In this document: positions 16,689-25,263 of the stretch, piece after piece
How positions within the stretch are numbered: position 1 is the stretch's first letter
How the letters are laid out: each line of letters starts with the position of its first letter
Assembly (NCBI GenBank): GCA_963719275.1
Contig: CAVRBT010000002.1
Span: 1 to 64,000, forward strand
DNA: 64,000 nt
DNA from: AC-32 sp963719275
GTDB taxonomy: Bacteria; Actinomycetota; Thermoleophilia; Gaiellales; Gaiellaceae
Reading direction: 5' to 3'
Notes under the pieces: model-generated
Told to the model about the DNA's origin: nothing
The model's database searches: none
The model's input: the letters and a program-made list of their open reading frames with translations, nothing else
Made by a program: the position numbers and the translations under genes

Positions 16689-17650
16689 GCGAACAGCCCC
16701 GCGAGGTCGGCTCGTTCCTGCGGCGTGAGGTCGAGCTCGGTCGCGGCGAGCGCGGAAGACAGCTGCTCGGGGCGGCGCGGGCCGACGACGACGGCCGTCA
16801 CCTGCGGGTGGCCGAGCACCCAGGCGATCGCCAGCGTCGCCGGTTCGACGCCACGTGCGGAGGCCTCGGCGGCGAACTCTTCCAGGCCGGCGAAGGTGGC
16901 GTCTCTCACGAGATCGTCATAGGGATCGGGGCGTAGCGTCATGCGCGAGCCGGAAGGGTACGCCTCGCCGCGCCTGTACTTTCCCGTCAGCCAACCGCCG
17001 GCGAGCGGGCTGAACGGTGTAAAGCCGAGGCCCTCGCGCTCGCAGATCGGAAGGACGTCCTCTTCGACGCCGCGCCGGAGCAGGCTGTACTCGTTCTGCA
17101 CCCAGCCGAAGCGCGTGAGCCCGAGCCGGTCGCTCGTCTCGAGTGCCTCCTCCGGGCCCGCGCCGTCGAGGTTGCTCGCACCGATCGCGCCCACCTTCCC
17201 GGCTCGAACCGCCTCATCGAGCGCGCCGAGCGTCTCTGCGATCGGCGTCTCCTCGTCCGGCTCGTGCGTCAGGTACATGTCGACCCGGTCGGTCCTCAGC
17301 CTGGCGAGGCTGCCGTCGAGCTCGCGCAGGATGCGGTCGCGCGAGAGGCCGCGGTCGGACGGGTCGCCCGTCACGGACCAGAAGACCTTCGTGCTCAGCA
17401 CGACCGGCACGGCCCGCTCGCTGCGCCACTCCCCGACCCAGCTCTCGCTGCGCCCGCCGCCGTACGACGCGGCCGTGTCGAAGACGTTGACGCCGGCCGC
17501 CCACGCGGTGTCCATGAGCGCGAACGCCTCGTCGCGGCTCTCGCCCTGGCCGAACAGCTCCGGCGCCGAGCCGATTCCTCCGAAGTTGCCGCAGCCGAGC
17601 ACGATCCTCGACACCTCGAGACCCGTGCGTCCGAGCGGCCGCCGCTCCAC
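16685..17650 (-). CDS. Aldo/keto reductase
   Basis: A 321-residue NADPH-dependent (beta/alpha)8 oxidoreductase. It starts MERRPLGRTGLEVSRIVLGC. The Asp-Tyr active-site part is VNVFDTAASYGGGRSE, the catalytic Lys is in VLSTKVF, the His region is VDMYLTHEPDEETP and the C-terminal cofactor region is TAVVVGPRRPEQL. First gene of the minus-strand operon; its start is 37 bp from the divergent tryptophan dioxygenase gene. Likely substrate is an aldehyde or ketone arising from amino-acid breakdown, which is inference from context. Confidence 0.9.
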   Translation of the reverse strand: MERRPLGRTGLEVSRIVLGCGNFGGIGSAPELFGQGESRDEAFALMDTAWAAGVNVFDTAASYGGGRSESWVGEWRSERAVPVVLSTKVFWSVTGDPSDRGLSRDRILRELDGSLARLRTDRVDMYLTHEPDEETPIAETLGALDEAVRAGKVGAIGASNLDGAGPEEALETSDRLGLTRFGWVQNEYSLLRRGVEEDVLPICEREGLGFTPFSPLAGGWLTGKYRRGEAYPSGSRMTLRPDPYDDLVRDATFAGLEEFAAEASARGVEPATLAIAWVLGHPQVTAVVVGPRRPEQLSSALAATELDLTPQERADLAGLFA

Positions 17651-17687
17651 CCGCAGAGCCTACTTCCGGCCGGACTATGCTCACCGC

Positions 17688-18401
17688 ATGAAGCCGGACG
17701 CCGAGGACTTCAGCGAGCCGATCCTCGCCGGCGAGGGCGCGAGTGATTACGAGCGCTACCTGCGCACCGACGAGCTGCTCGGGTTGCAGAAGACACCCGC
17801 GGAGCAGGTGCACCGCGACGAGCTGCTCTTCCAGACCGTTCACCAGGCCTCCGAGCTCTGGCTGCAGCTCGCCTGGAGCGAAGCCGAGGAGGCGACCCGC
17901 CTGATCGAGGCCGGCGAGCTGCAAGCGGCCGAGCGCCTGCTGCGCCGGGCGCACCTCTGCCTCGACTACGTGATCGGCCAGCTGGAGATGCTGGAGGCGC
18001 TCTCCCCCTGGGAGTACCAGGCGATCCGCAAGGTGCTCGGACACGGGAGCGGCTTCGACTCGCCCGGCTTCCGCGAGATCCGGCGGGTGACCCCGCCGCT
18101 CGGGCAGGCCTTCCAGGCCCGCCTGCGCGAGGCCGGCCTGAACGTGGTCGAGCTCTACCGCCGCGGCCGCGAGCAGGAAGACCTCTACCAGCTGGGCGAG
18201 CTCCTGATCGGCTGGGACGAGCGGATCAGCCTCTGGCGGATGCGCCACTACCTGGTGGTGGCGCGGGTGATCGGCGATTCGGTGGTGGGCACGCAGGGCA
18301 CGCCGGTCGAGCTGCTCGGTGGGCTGATCAAGCAGCGCTTCTACCCCGAGCTCTGGCAGGCCCGCAACCGCTTGACCGCGCTGGCCAACGAGGAGGACTG
18401 A
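17688..18401 (+). CDS. kynA: Tryptophan 2,3-dioxygenase
   Basis: Haem enzyme that opens the indole ring of L-Trp to N-formylkynurenine. Visible signatures are LFQTVHQASELWLQ with active-site His52, a Tyr/Arg substrate segment EYQAIRKVLGHGSGFDSP (Arg114), and WRMRHYLVVARVIGDSVVGT with haem-ligand His187. At 237 residues it is shorter than the usual 270-290, lacking mainly N-terminal and inter-helix parts. I chose the ATG at 17688, since the upstream open frame overlaps the divergent reductase gene. It precedes a Liv transporter and a class V PLP enzyme, which suits tryptophan or kynurenine catabolism. No formamidase is adjacent. Confidence 0.92.
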   Translation: MKPDAEDFSEPILAGEGASDYERYLRTDELLGLQKTPAEQVHRDELLFQTVHQASELWLQLAWSEAEEATRLIEAGELQAAERLLRRAHLCLDYVIGQLEMLEALSPWEYQAIRKVLGHGSGFDSPGFREIRRVTPPLGQAFQARLREAGLNVVELYRRGREQEDLYQLGELLIGWDERISLWRMRHYLVVARVIGDSVVGTQGTPVELLGGLIKQRFYPELWQARNRLTALANEED

Positions 18402-18544
18402 GCGACTCGCGTTAGTGAAAAGCGCGATTCCGTGGGAGAATCACCCGGCCGGCGACCCCGCGTCGCGCGCGTACGACGCAAACGAATGACCGGCATCAAC
18501 GTCTCATCCCGTAACAACACGAGGGACCGAGGAGGAGGGCAAGA

Positions 18545-19735
18545 ATGAGGAAGTTGGTAGTTGCCGCGCTCACCGCGGCCGGGGTTGCCGCGCTGGCTAC
18601 GGCAGCCTTCGGATCCACCAGCTCGCCGAACCGCGTGAACGCTGCGGCCTCGGCGGCAACCGCGACGGTCAAGTGCGGCAAGACGCGCACGATCGGCCTC
18701 GCGGCTCCGATCACCGGCCCAGCGGCCGCGATCGGGAACCAGCAGGTGCGCTGGGCGAAGTACTACGTCAAGCGCTGGAACGCTCAGAAAGCCAACAGGA
18801 ACAAGAAGATCAAGGTGATCTCGGGCGACACGCAGCTCGGCGTCGACACCGCGTTCGCGGTCAGGGTCGCCAAGTCGTTCGCCTCGAACTCGAAGGTGCT
18901 CGGCATCGTCGGGCCCGCCGGCAGCCAGGAGGTCGTCGCATCGACGTCGGCCTACAAGCGCGCGGGTCTCGGCTTCGTCTCGGGCTCCGCGACCCGCACG
19001 ACGCTCACGGACGGCCACACGGACGGCAACCGGCGCAGCTACTTCTTCCGCACGGTGCCGAACGACGGCGCGCAGGCCCCGGTGGTCGCCAACTGGATGA
19101 CCAAGAAGCTGAAGTGGAAGCGGGTCTACATCATCGACGACCAGGAGACGTACTCGCAGGGCCTGGCCGACGGGGTGCAGAAGATCCTCCGCGCCCGCGG
19201 CGTAAGGGTCACCCGCGACTCGATCAGCCAGACCGACACGGACTTCTCGTCCAAGATCGCCAAGATCCCGGGCAACACCCAGGGGATCTACATCCCGTGG
19301 CAGCTCGCCCCGCAGGCTCAGACCTTCGGTCAGCAGCTCAGGGCCGCAGGCAAGGCCAAGATCAAGCTGTTCGGCTCGGACGGCCTGTTCGCCCCGGGTG
19401 TCTGGAAGATCGCAGGCTCGTACGACTCGGCCTTCCCGTACAACCCCAACGATCGAGCGGTCAAGGCGTACATCAGCGCCCACAAGGGCAACGGCGAGTT
19501 CTTCGGCCTTCCGTCGTACGTGGCGGCCCAGGTGGTCGTCGGCGCGGTCACGAGGGCCTGCGCGGACGGCAAGGCAACCCGTGCCGAGGTGCGCAAGCAA
19601 ATCGCGAAGACGAAGCTGAAGACCTCGATCCTCGGCTTCCCGGTCCGGTTCGTGCGCAGCGGCGAGATGCGCGCTCCGGCCACGTTCGGGGTCTTCCAGA
19701 TCCAGAGCAACGGTTCGTTCAAGCGGATCGGCTGA
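18545..19735 (+). CDS. Branched-chain-amino-acid-type ABC transporter, substrate-binding protein
   Basis: A 396-residue exported solute-binding protein of the LivK/periplasmic-binding type I family. The signal peptide MRKLVVAALTAAGVAALATA is cleaved near the Ala-rich stretch around 35-40. The mature domain starts TRTIGLAAPITGPAAAIGNQ and has the GIVGPAGSQEVVAST and YIIDDQETYSQGLADG segments typical of the two-lobed fold. The Lys/Arg-rich character is common in high-GC actinobacteria. A GAGGAGGAG ribosome site precedes the ATG. It is the first of five transporter genes; the substrate may be an aromatic or branched amino acid. Confidence 0.9.
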   Translation: MRKLVVAALTAAGVAALATAAFGSTSSPNRVNAAASAATATVKCGKTRTIGLAAPITGPAAAIGNQQVRWAKYYVKRWNAQKANRNKKIKVISGDTQLGVDTAFAVRVAKSFASNSKVLGIVGPAGSQEVVASTSAYKRAGLGFVSGSATRTTLTDGHTDGNRRSYFFRTVPNDGAQAPVVANWMTKKLKWKRVYIIDDQETYSQGLADGVQKILRARGVRVTRDSISQTDTDFSSKIAKIPGNTQGIYIPWQLAPQAQTFGQQLRAAGKAKIKLFGSDGLFAPGVWKIAGSYDSAFPYNPNDRAVKAYISAHKGNGEFFGLPSYVAAQVVVGAVTRACADGKATRAEVRKQIAKTKLKTSILGFPVRFVRSGEMRAPATFGVFQIQSNGSFKRIG

Positions 19736-19758
19736 GCAAGCACCAAGGTTCGAAGCAC

Positions 19759-19790
19759 GACGTGTGGCCCACCTCGGTGGGCCACACGTC
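19759..19790 (+). terminator. Strong intercistronic stem-loop after the binding-protein gene
   Basis: A perfect 15-bp inverted repeat (19759-19773 with 19776-19790) with a 2-nt spacer lies between the binding-protein stop and the permease start. No T-run follows. It probably acts as a partial terminator or mRNA stabiliser that raises binding-protein output over the membrane subunits. Confidence 0.7.
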
Positions 19791-19813
19791 ACTCTGAGAG
19801 AGTTAAGGACGGC

Positions 19814-20839
19814 GTGGATTCGGCTCTGAGACAGCAGCTCGCCAACCTCACAGGGCTGGCGGTGGGGCTGGTCGCCTTCATGCTCTACGCGGTCTACCTG
19901 TCGCCGACGCCGGGCTGGACGTTCTTCTTCCAGCTGAGCGTCAACGGGATCATCCTCGGCAGCCTCTATGCGCTGATCGCCCTGGGCTACACGATGGTCT
20001 ACGGGATCCTGAAGCTCCTGAACTTCGCCCACGGCGACGTTTACATGATCGGCGCCTTCATCGGCTTCGGCGTGCTGACCTTGCTCGGCGGCCCGCTGAA
20101 CCCGGCGATCCCGGTGGCGCTGCTCGTCACCTGCATGTTCGTCGTCGCGATGCTCGGCTCCGGGCTGCTCGGCCTTGCGATCGAGCGCTTCGCCTACCGG
20201 CCCTTGCGCGACGCGCCGCGGATCGCGCCGCTGATCTCGGCGCTCGGCGTCGCGTTCTTCCTCGAGAACTCGGCGCTGCTGCTGTTCGGCTCGCAGTTCC
20301 GCAGCTACGACGGCTTCGACCTGATCAGCTACAACGGCTTCAACCTCGGCGGCGTCAACGGCGTCTTCATCCAGTACCTCGGCGTGATCGTCATCGTCGG
20401 AGCGGTCGTGCTGATGCTCCTGCTGCTCGGGCTCGTCCGCTGGACGCGGCTCGGGAAGGCGATGCGCGCGGTCTCGTTCGACCGCGAAGGGGCCGCGATG
20501 ATGGGCATCGACCCCGATCGCGTGATTGCGGCGACGTTCTTCATCGGCTCTGCGCTCGCCGGGGCCGCCGGTGTGATGTTCGGCCTGCTCTTCAGCCAGA
20601 TCAACCATCTGATGGGGTTCCTGGCCGGGCTGAAGGGGTTCACCGCAGCAGTCGTGGGAGGCATCGGGAGCATTCCGGGGGCGATGCTGGGCGGGCTGCT
20701 CGTCGGCCTGATCGAGTCCTGGGCGAAGGGCTACCTCAACGGCAACGTCTCCGACCTGGTCGTGTTCGGGATCCTGATCGGGGTCATGCTCGTGCGACCC
20801 AGCGGGCTGCTCGGGACGCCGGCGCTGCAGAAGGTGTAG
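19814..20839 (+). CDS. Liv-type ABC transporter permease (LivH-like)
   Basis: A 341-residue membrane subunit with about eight helices. The ATGLY-like family region reads NGIILGSLYALIALGYTMVYG, followed by LLNFAHGDVYMIGAF. The EAA-like cytoplasmic loop is AMRAVSFDREGAAMMGIDPD, and the C-terminus ends VRPSGLLGTPALQKV. The GTG start at 19814 leaves a 24-nt space after the hairpin. It works with the following LivM-type permease and two ATPases to move an amino acid-like solute inward. Confidence 0.9.
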   Translation: MDSALRQQLANLTGLAVGLVAFMLYAVYLSPTPGWTFFFQLSVNGIILGSLYALIALGYTMVYGILKLLNFAHGDVYMIGAFIGFGVLTLLGGPLNPAIPVALLVTCMFVVAMLGSGLLGLAIERFAYRPLRDAPRIAPLISALGVAFFLENSALLLFGSQFRSYDGFDLISYNGFNLGGVNGVFIQYLGVIVIVGAVVLMLLLLGLVRWTRLGKAMRAVSFDREGAAMMGIDPDRVIAATFFIGSALAGAAGVMFGLLFSQINHLMGFLAGLKGFTAAVVGGIGSIPGAMLGGLLVGLIESWAKGYLNGNVSDLVVFGILIGVMLVRPSGLLGTPALQKV

Positions 20840-20842
20840 GCG

Positions 20843-22321
20843 ATGAGCGAGAGCACACCGGGCATCCCCAGCGGCGGCGCGGAGATCGGCATCGACCAGT
20901 GGGTCGAGCAGGCCGACGAGCGCATCGAGCGGCGCGGAGGCTTGGCGGGCCGGATCGCTCACATCTGGGAGTTGCTTCCAGCCGCAGGCAAGCTCGCACT
21001 GCTGACCCCGGCGATCCTCGTTCCCTTCCTCCCGTTCGTCAGCGAGGGGAACCTCTTCAACTACGGCCTGTTCATCCTGATCTACGCCCTGCTCGCGCTC
21101 GGCCTGAACGTGGTCGTGGGCTTCGCCGGGCTCCTCGACCTCGGCTACGTCGCGTTCTTCGGCTTCGGCGCCTACGTCTACGCCTTTCTGTCGGGCACGC
21201 ACGGCAACAAGGGCCACACGTACACCCACCATTGGGACGCGCAGTGGTCGATCCTGATGGCCGTCCTGATCTGCGCGGTGCTCGGCCTCTTCCTCGGCTC
21301 GTCGTCGCGTCGCCTGCTCGGCGACTACCTCGCGATCGTGACGCTCTTCTTCGGCCAGGCCTTCGTCGTCTTCACGAACGCGGCCGACCCCTACGGCATA
21401 ACGAACGGCTCGAACGGGCTCGCCAACGTCGCACCGCTCACCTTCTTCGGCGGCCACCTCACCATCGACACGACGCGCGGCTACTACTGGTTCCTGCTCG
21501 GCTGCGTGATGGTCGTGCTGGTGATCCTGTACTGCCTCAGCGAATCGAGGACGGGCCGTGCCTGGAAGGCCTCGCGCGAGGACCCGCTCGCCGCGGAGAT
21601 GATGGGCATGCCGGTGAACCGGCTGAAGATCATGGCCTTCAGCATCGGCGCCGCGATCGCCGGCCTCGCCGGCAGCGTCTTCGCCGCGGCGCAGACGGGC
21701 GCGTTCCCGCAGAACTTCGGCACCCAGGTGCTGATCCTGATCTACGCGGTGGTGATTCTGGGCGGCACCGGGAGCCTGACCGGGATGCTCGTCGGCGCGA
21801 TCGTGATCATCGCGTCGAACCAGGTGCTCGACTCGACCTCGCCGCCGAACGTCGGGCGGGTGCTCTTCTACGTGGCGCTGATCGCGGCCATCTTTTTCAC
21901 GATGCGCCGCTCCTGGGTCAAGATGCTGATCGCGTTCGCGGGGACCGCCGTGTTCGGGCTCGTCGTGCACGCGATCGTGGACGCGGTCTGGTCGCGTGGC
22001 ACGGCGGGCCAGGTCACGTCGGGCGGCTTCCTCACCAGCGTGATCCGCAACTGGGTGCTGCTGCCGACCAACCCCGGCCGCCTCGCGGTCTACGGCTACC
22101 TGCTGATGATCCTGTGCCTCGTCGCCGTCGTGCAGCTGAAGGGTTGGTGGCGCCTGGTCGTGCTCGTCCCGACGCTCTACCTGACGGCGTTCGTCTGGGA
22201 GAACCTGCTCGTCCAGAACCCGGCCGTGACGCGCTACGTCCTCTTCGGCGCCCTGCTGATCGCGGTGATGACCATCCGGCCGCAGGGACTTTTCGGAACC
22301 GCGAAGGTGGAGATCGGCTGA
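20843..22321 (+). CDS. Liv-type ABC transporter permease (LivM-like), long form
   Basis: A 492-residue permease, longer than the usual 300-400. Residues 1-50 are a charged cytoplasmic leader. The LivM core follows: ALGLNVVVGFAGLLDLGYVAFFG, GDYLAIVTLFFGQAF, the EAA-like loop AWKASREDPLAAEMMGM and GGTGSLTGMLVGA. After the core an additional membrane pair (around 350-460, including VTSGGFLTSVIRNWVLLPT and VQLKGWWRLVVLV) is inserted before the terminal MTIRPQGLFG motif. The TGA overlaps the next ATG (TGATG). Confidence 0.9.
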   Translation: MSESTPGIPSGGAEIGIDQWVEQADERIERRGGLAGRIAHIWELLPAAGKLALLTPAILVPFLPFVSEGNLFNYGLFILIYALLALGLNVVVGFAGLLDLGYVAFFGFGAYVYAFLSGTHGNKGHTYTHHWDAQWSILMAVLICAVLGLFLGSSSRRLLGDYLAIVTLFFGQAFVVFTNAADPYGITNGSNGLANVAPLTFFGGHLTIDTTRGYYWFLLGCVMVVLVILYCLSESRTGRAWKASREDPLAAEMMGMPVNRLKIMAFSIGAAIAGLAGSVFAAAQTGAFPQNFGTQVLILIYAVVILGGTGSLTGMLVGAIVIIASNQVLDSTSPPNVGRVLFYVALIAAIFFTMRRSWVKMLIAFAGTAVFGLVVHAIVDAVWSRGTAGQVTSGGFLTSVIRNWVLLPTNPGRLAVYGYLLMILCLVAVVQLKGWWRLVVLVPTLYLTAFVWENLLVQNPAVTRYVLFGALLIAVMTIRPQGLFGTAKVEIG

Positions 22322-23115
22322 TGGCGGCGCGGATGCTCGACCTCAAGGGCGTCTCGAAGGCGTTCGGCGGCCTGCAGGTGATCTCCGACCTCGACCTGCA
22401 CGTGGACGAGCACGAGATCGTCAGCGTGATCGGCCCGAACGGGGCCGGGAAGACGACGCTCTTCAACCTCGTGACCGGCGTCTACGGGCCCGACGAGGGG
22501 GAGATCGTCTTCGAGGGGGAGTCGATCGTCGGCCTCGCCCCGAACCGCATCACCCGCCGGGGCATCGCGAGAACGTTCCAGACGCTGCGGCTGTTCCTGA
22601 ACATGACGGTCAAGGAGAACGTGATGGCCGCGGCCTACGGGCACACGCGTGCCGGCGTGATCCGCTCGGTGCTGCGCACGCCCGGGATGCGGCGCGAGGA
22701 GCGCGAGATCGCGGCCCTGGCCGAGGAAAAGCTCTCGTTCTTCGGCGAGCGTCTGATGGGCTACCGCTGGAACCAGCCTGCCTACTCCCTCTCCTACGCC
22801 AACCGCCGCCGGCTCGAGATCGCGCGTGCGATGGCGACGAATGCGCGGCTGCTGCTGCTCGACGAGCCCGCGGCCGGGATGAACCCTGCCGAGACGCACG
22901 AGATCACGGAGCTGATCGGCAAGCTCCGGGTCGACGCCGGCTACACGATCTTCGTGATCGAGCACGACATGCATCTGGTCGAGGGCATCTCCGACCGCGT
23001 CGTCGCCCTCGACCACGGAGTGAAGATCGCGGAGGGCTCCTTCGACGAGGTGGCGACCGACCCGCGCGTCGTCGAGGCCTACCTCGGCCTGCGTGCGCGG
23101 GAGGAGGCCGTCTGA
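22321..23115 (+). CDS. Liv-type ABC transporter ATP-binding protein (LivG-like)
   Basis: A 264-residue ATPase. Walker A is GPNGAGKTT, the Q-loop region is GIARTFQTLRLF, Walker B is RLLLLDEPAAGM and the switch His is in IFVIEHDMHLV. The ABC signature, normally LSYGQ or LSGGQ, reads LSYANRRRLEIARAM, so the canonical Gly-Gln pair is replaced by Ala-Asn. Because the rest of the signature helix is intact and the operon is complete, I still expect function. Start and stop both overlap neighbours (TGATG). Confidence 0.92.
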   Translation: MAARMLDLKGVSKAFGGLQVISDLDLHVDEHEIVSVIGPNGAGKTTLFNLVTGVYGPDEGEIVFEGESIVGLAPNRITRRGIARTFQTLRLFLNMTVKENVMAAAYGHTRAGVIRSVLRTPGMRREEREIAALAEEKLSFFGERLMGYRWNQPAYSLSYANRRRLEIARAMATNARLLLLDEPAAGMNPAETHEITELIGKLRVDAGYTIFVIEHDMHLVEGISDRVVALDHGVKIAEGSFDEVATDPRVVEAYLGLRAREEAV

Positions 23116-23834
23116 TGGCGGCCGAGCCGAAGCCGCTGCTCCGGTTCGAGGGCGTCCACACCTACTACGGCCAGATCCACATCCTCGACGACGTCAACCT
23201 GCACGTTGGGTCGGGCGAGCTCGTCTGCCTGCTCGGCGGGAACGCGTCGGGCAAGTCGACGACGCTCAAGACGACCCTTGGGATCGTCAGGCCGCGGGCC
23301 GGCCGCGTGCTCTTCGACGGCGAGGATGTGACGGGCGAGAAGACCAGCTACCGGATCGGCCGCGGCATGGCGATCGTGCCCGAGAACCGGCGCCTGTTCG
23401 CGCCGATGACGGTGCGCGAGAACCTCGAGATGGGGGCCTACCTCCACGGCGGCGGGCGGCACGAGGACTTCGACCGCGTCTACTCGCTGTTCCCGCTGCT
23501 GCACGAGCGGCGCAGGCAACTGGCAGGCACGCTCTCGGGCGGCGAGCAGCAGATGGTTGCGATGGGACGCGCGCTGATGTCGCGTCCGAAGCTGTTGCTG
23601 ATGGACGAGCCGTCGATGGGGCTCGCGCCGATCCTCGTCGAGCAGAATTTCGAGATCATCCAGCAGGTGCACGAGTCGGGGGTCGCGATCCTCGTCGTCG
23701 AGCAGAACGCCAACGTTTCGCTATCGATCGCCGATCGCGGCTACGTGCTCCAGACCGGCCGCATCGTTCTCTCCGGCGCGGCCCGCCAGTTGCTCGAGCA
23801 CGAGGACCTGCGAAAGGCCTACCTTGGCAGGTAA
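23115..23834 (+). CDS. Liv-type ABC transporter ATP-binding protein (LivF-like)
   Basis: A 239-residue ATPase, the second nucleotide-binding subunit. Walker A is GGNASGKSTT (Asn-Ala in place of the more usual Asn-Gly), the Q-loop region is VPENRRLFAPMTV, the signature is LSGGEQQMVAMGRAL, Walker B is LLLMDEPSMGLAP and the His switch region is LVVEQNANVSLSI, where the usual His is replaced by Asn or Gln as in other LivF proteins. Ends 78 bp before the PLP enzyme gene. Confidence 0.92.
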   Translation: MAAEPKPLLRFEGVHTYYGQIHILDDVNLHVGSGELVCLLGGNASGKSTTLKTTLGIVRPRAGRVLFDGEDVTGEKTSYRIGRGMAIVPENRRLFAPMTVRENLEMGAYLHGGGRHEDFDRVYSLFPLLHERRRQLAGTLSGGEQQMVAMGRALMSRPKLLLMDEPSMGLAPILVEQNFEIIQQVHESGVAILVVEQNANVSLSIADRGYVLQTGRIVLSGAARQLLEHEDLRKAYLGR

Positions 23835-23912
23835 CGGCCTACGGCCTCACCCGCGCAGACTCCGGCCTGCGGCCTACGCTGCACGCTGGCGGCCTCCCGA
23901 AGGCGTGGCGGC

Positions 23913-25076
23913 GTGCAGCTGAAGTCCACGACCCAGGGATTGCCCGATCGGATCCGGCACCGGTTTCCGGTGTTCCGGCAGCGCGTCTACATCAACAGCT
24001 GCTCACAGGGCGCGCTTTCCGACTCGGTGCGCGACGCCTACGGGCGGTATCTGGACGACTGGGACGAACACGGTGCGCCCTGGGAGTACTGGGTCGGCCG
24101 CCTCGAGGCGGTGCGGGCCGCCGTCGCGTCGCTCGTGAACGCGGACGAGGACGAGATCGCGGTCACGACGTCGGTCTCGGCCGGCGTGAGCGCCCTCGCG
24201 AGCGGCCTGCGCTTCGACCAGGGCCGGGACACCGTCGTCGTCAGCGACTTCGAGTTCCCGACCATCGGCCAGATCTGGCACGCACAGGAGCGGCGCGGCA
24301 TCCGCGTCGTCCACGTCCCGGCCGAGGCCGACGGGACGATCCCGCTCGAGCGCTTCGCCGACGCAATCGACGAGCGGACCGCTCTGGTCGCCACTACGCA
24401 CGTCTGTTTCCGTAACGGAGGCCGGCTCGACGTCGAGGGCATCGCCCGCATCGCCCACGAGCGAGGAGCGCTCGTGCTCGTCGACGCCTACCAGACCGTC
24501 GGGTCGCTTCCGATCGACGTGCGCGCGCTCGGGTGCGACTTCCTCGCGGCAGGCGTGCTGAAGTACCTCCTCGGCTCGGCCGGCCTCGGCTTCCTCTTCT
24601 GCCGGCGCAAGCTGGTCGAGACGATCGAGCCGACCGCCACAGGCTGGTTCGCCGACCGCGACATCTTCGAGATGGACATCCACGACTACTCGCCTGCTTC
24701 GACGGCGCGCCGGTTCGAGGCGGGGACGCCGCCCGTGCCGTCGACCTACGCCGCGATCGCCGGCATCGAACTGATGCAGCAGATCGGGATCGCCGAGACA
24801 GAGGCGCACGTGCGCGAGCTGAACGCGCTGCTCCGAGACGGCCTCGACGAGCTCGAGACGACCGTCGTGACGCCGGGTGAACCGGAGCGGAGCGGGGCGC
24901 TGCTCTGCGTCCGCTCGACGAACGTGAAGGCGCTCGTCGCGGCGCTTGCGGAGGAAGGGATCGTCACTTCGTCACGCGACGACAACTTGCGCATCTCGGC
25001 CCATTGCTACAACACCGCCGAGGACGTCGAGGCCGTCCTGAAGGCCCTGACCGCGAACCGGTCCCTCCTCGCCTAG
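23913..25076 (+). CDS. Class V PLP-dependent enzyme (aminotransferase/kynureninase-like)
   Basis: A 387-residue fold-type I PLP enzyme. YINSCSQGALS at the N-terminus, VTTSVSAGVSALAS for phosphate binding, VDAYQTVGSLP with Asp191 and Gln194, and AGVLKYLLGSAGLGF with PLP Lys217 place it in the class V group (cysteine desulfurases, isopenicillin N epimerase, kynureninase). The C-terminal substrate Arg lies in DDNLRISAHCYNT. Since tryptophan dioxygenase and an amino-acid transporter precede it on the same strand, a kynureninase-like role is attractive, but sequence alone does not fix the substrate. Confidence 0.82.
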   Translation: MQLKSTTQGLPDRIRHRFPVFRQRVYINSCSQGALSDSVRDAYGRYLDDWDEHGAPWEYWVGRLEAVRAAVASLVNADEDEIAVTTSVSAGVSALASGLRFDQGRDTVVVSDFEFPTIGQIWHAQERRGIRVVHVPAEADGTIPLERFADAIDERTALVATTHVCFRNGGRLDVEGIARIAHERGALVLVDAYQTVGSLPIDVRALGCDFLAAGVLKYLLGSAGLGFLFCRRKLVETIEPTATGWFADRDIFEMDIHDYSPASTARRFEAGTPPVPSTYAAIAGIELMQQIGIAETEAHVRELNALLRDGLDELETTVVTPGEPERSGALLCVRSTNVKALVAALAEEGIVTSSRDDNLRISAHCYNTAEDVEAVLKALTANRSLLA

Positions 25077-25092
25077 TTCCTGTTCGACCTGT

Positions 25093-25127
25093 CCGGGGAC
25101 TGTCCCCGGGCACGTCCCGAAGGGACG
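25093..25127 (+). terminator. Two adjacent hairpins between convergent genes
   Basis: Stem 1 pairs CCGGGGAC (25093-25100) with GTCCCCGG (25102-25109). Stem 2 pairs CGTCCC (25113-25118) with GGGACG (25122-25127). They lie just after the plus-strand PLP gene and before the end of the minus-strand operon, so they may terminate transcription from both sides. The remaining bases to 25263 show nothing else. Confidence 0.5.
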
Positions 25128-25263
25128 CGGCGATTGGCACGAAAGTGTGACTTGTCGTCCACAGGACCGGCCTAAACGGACGGTCTTGCGAGGTCATCGG
25201 CGGCGCCGCGGCGGCACACTGGCCGCGGGTGATAGGCGGCTACCGTGTGCCGAGGCGCCTCGG

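Noticed and set aside
18341..21970. A 1209-codon minus-strand open frame across the first Liv operon
   Set aside because: It is rich in Arg, Asp, Glu and His without domain character, typical of the antisense frame of high-GC coding DNA. The plus-strand genes here have clear family motifs.
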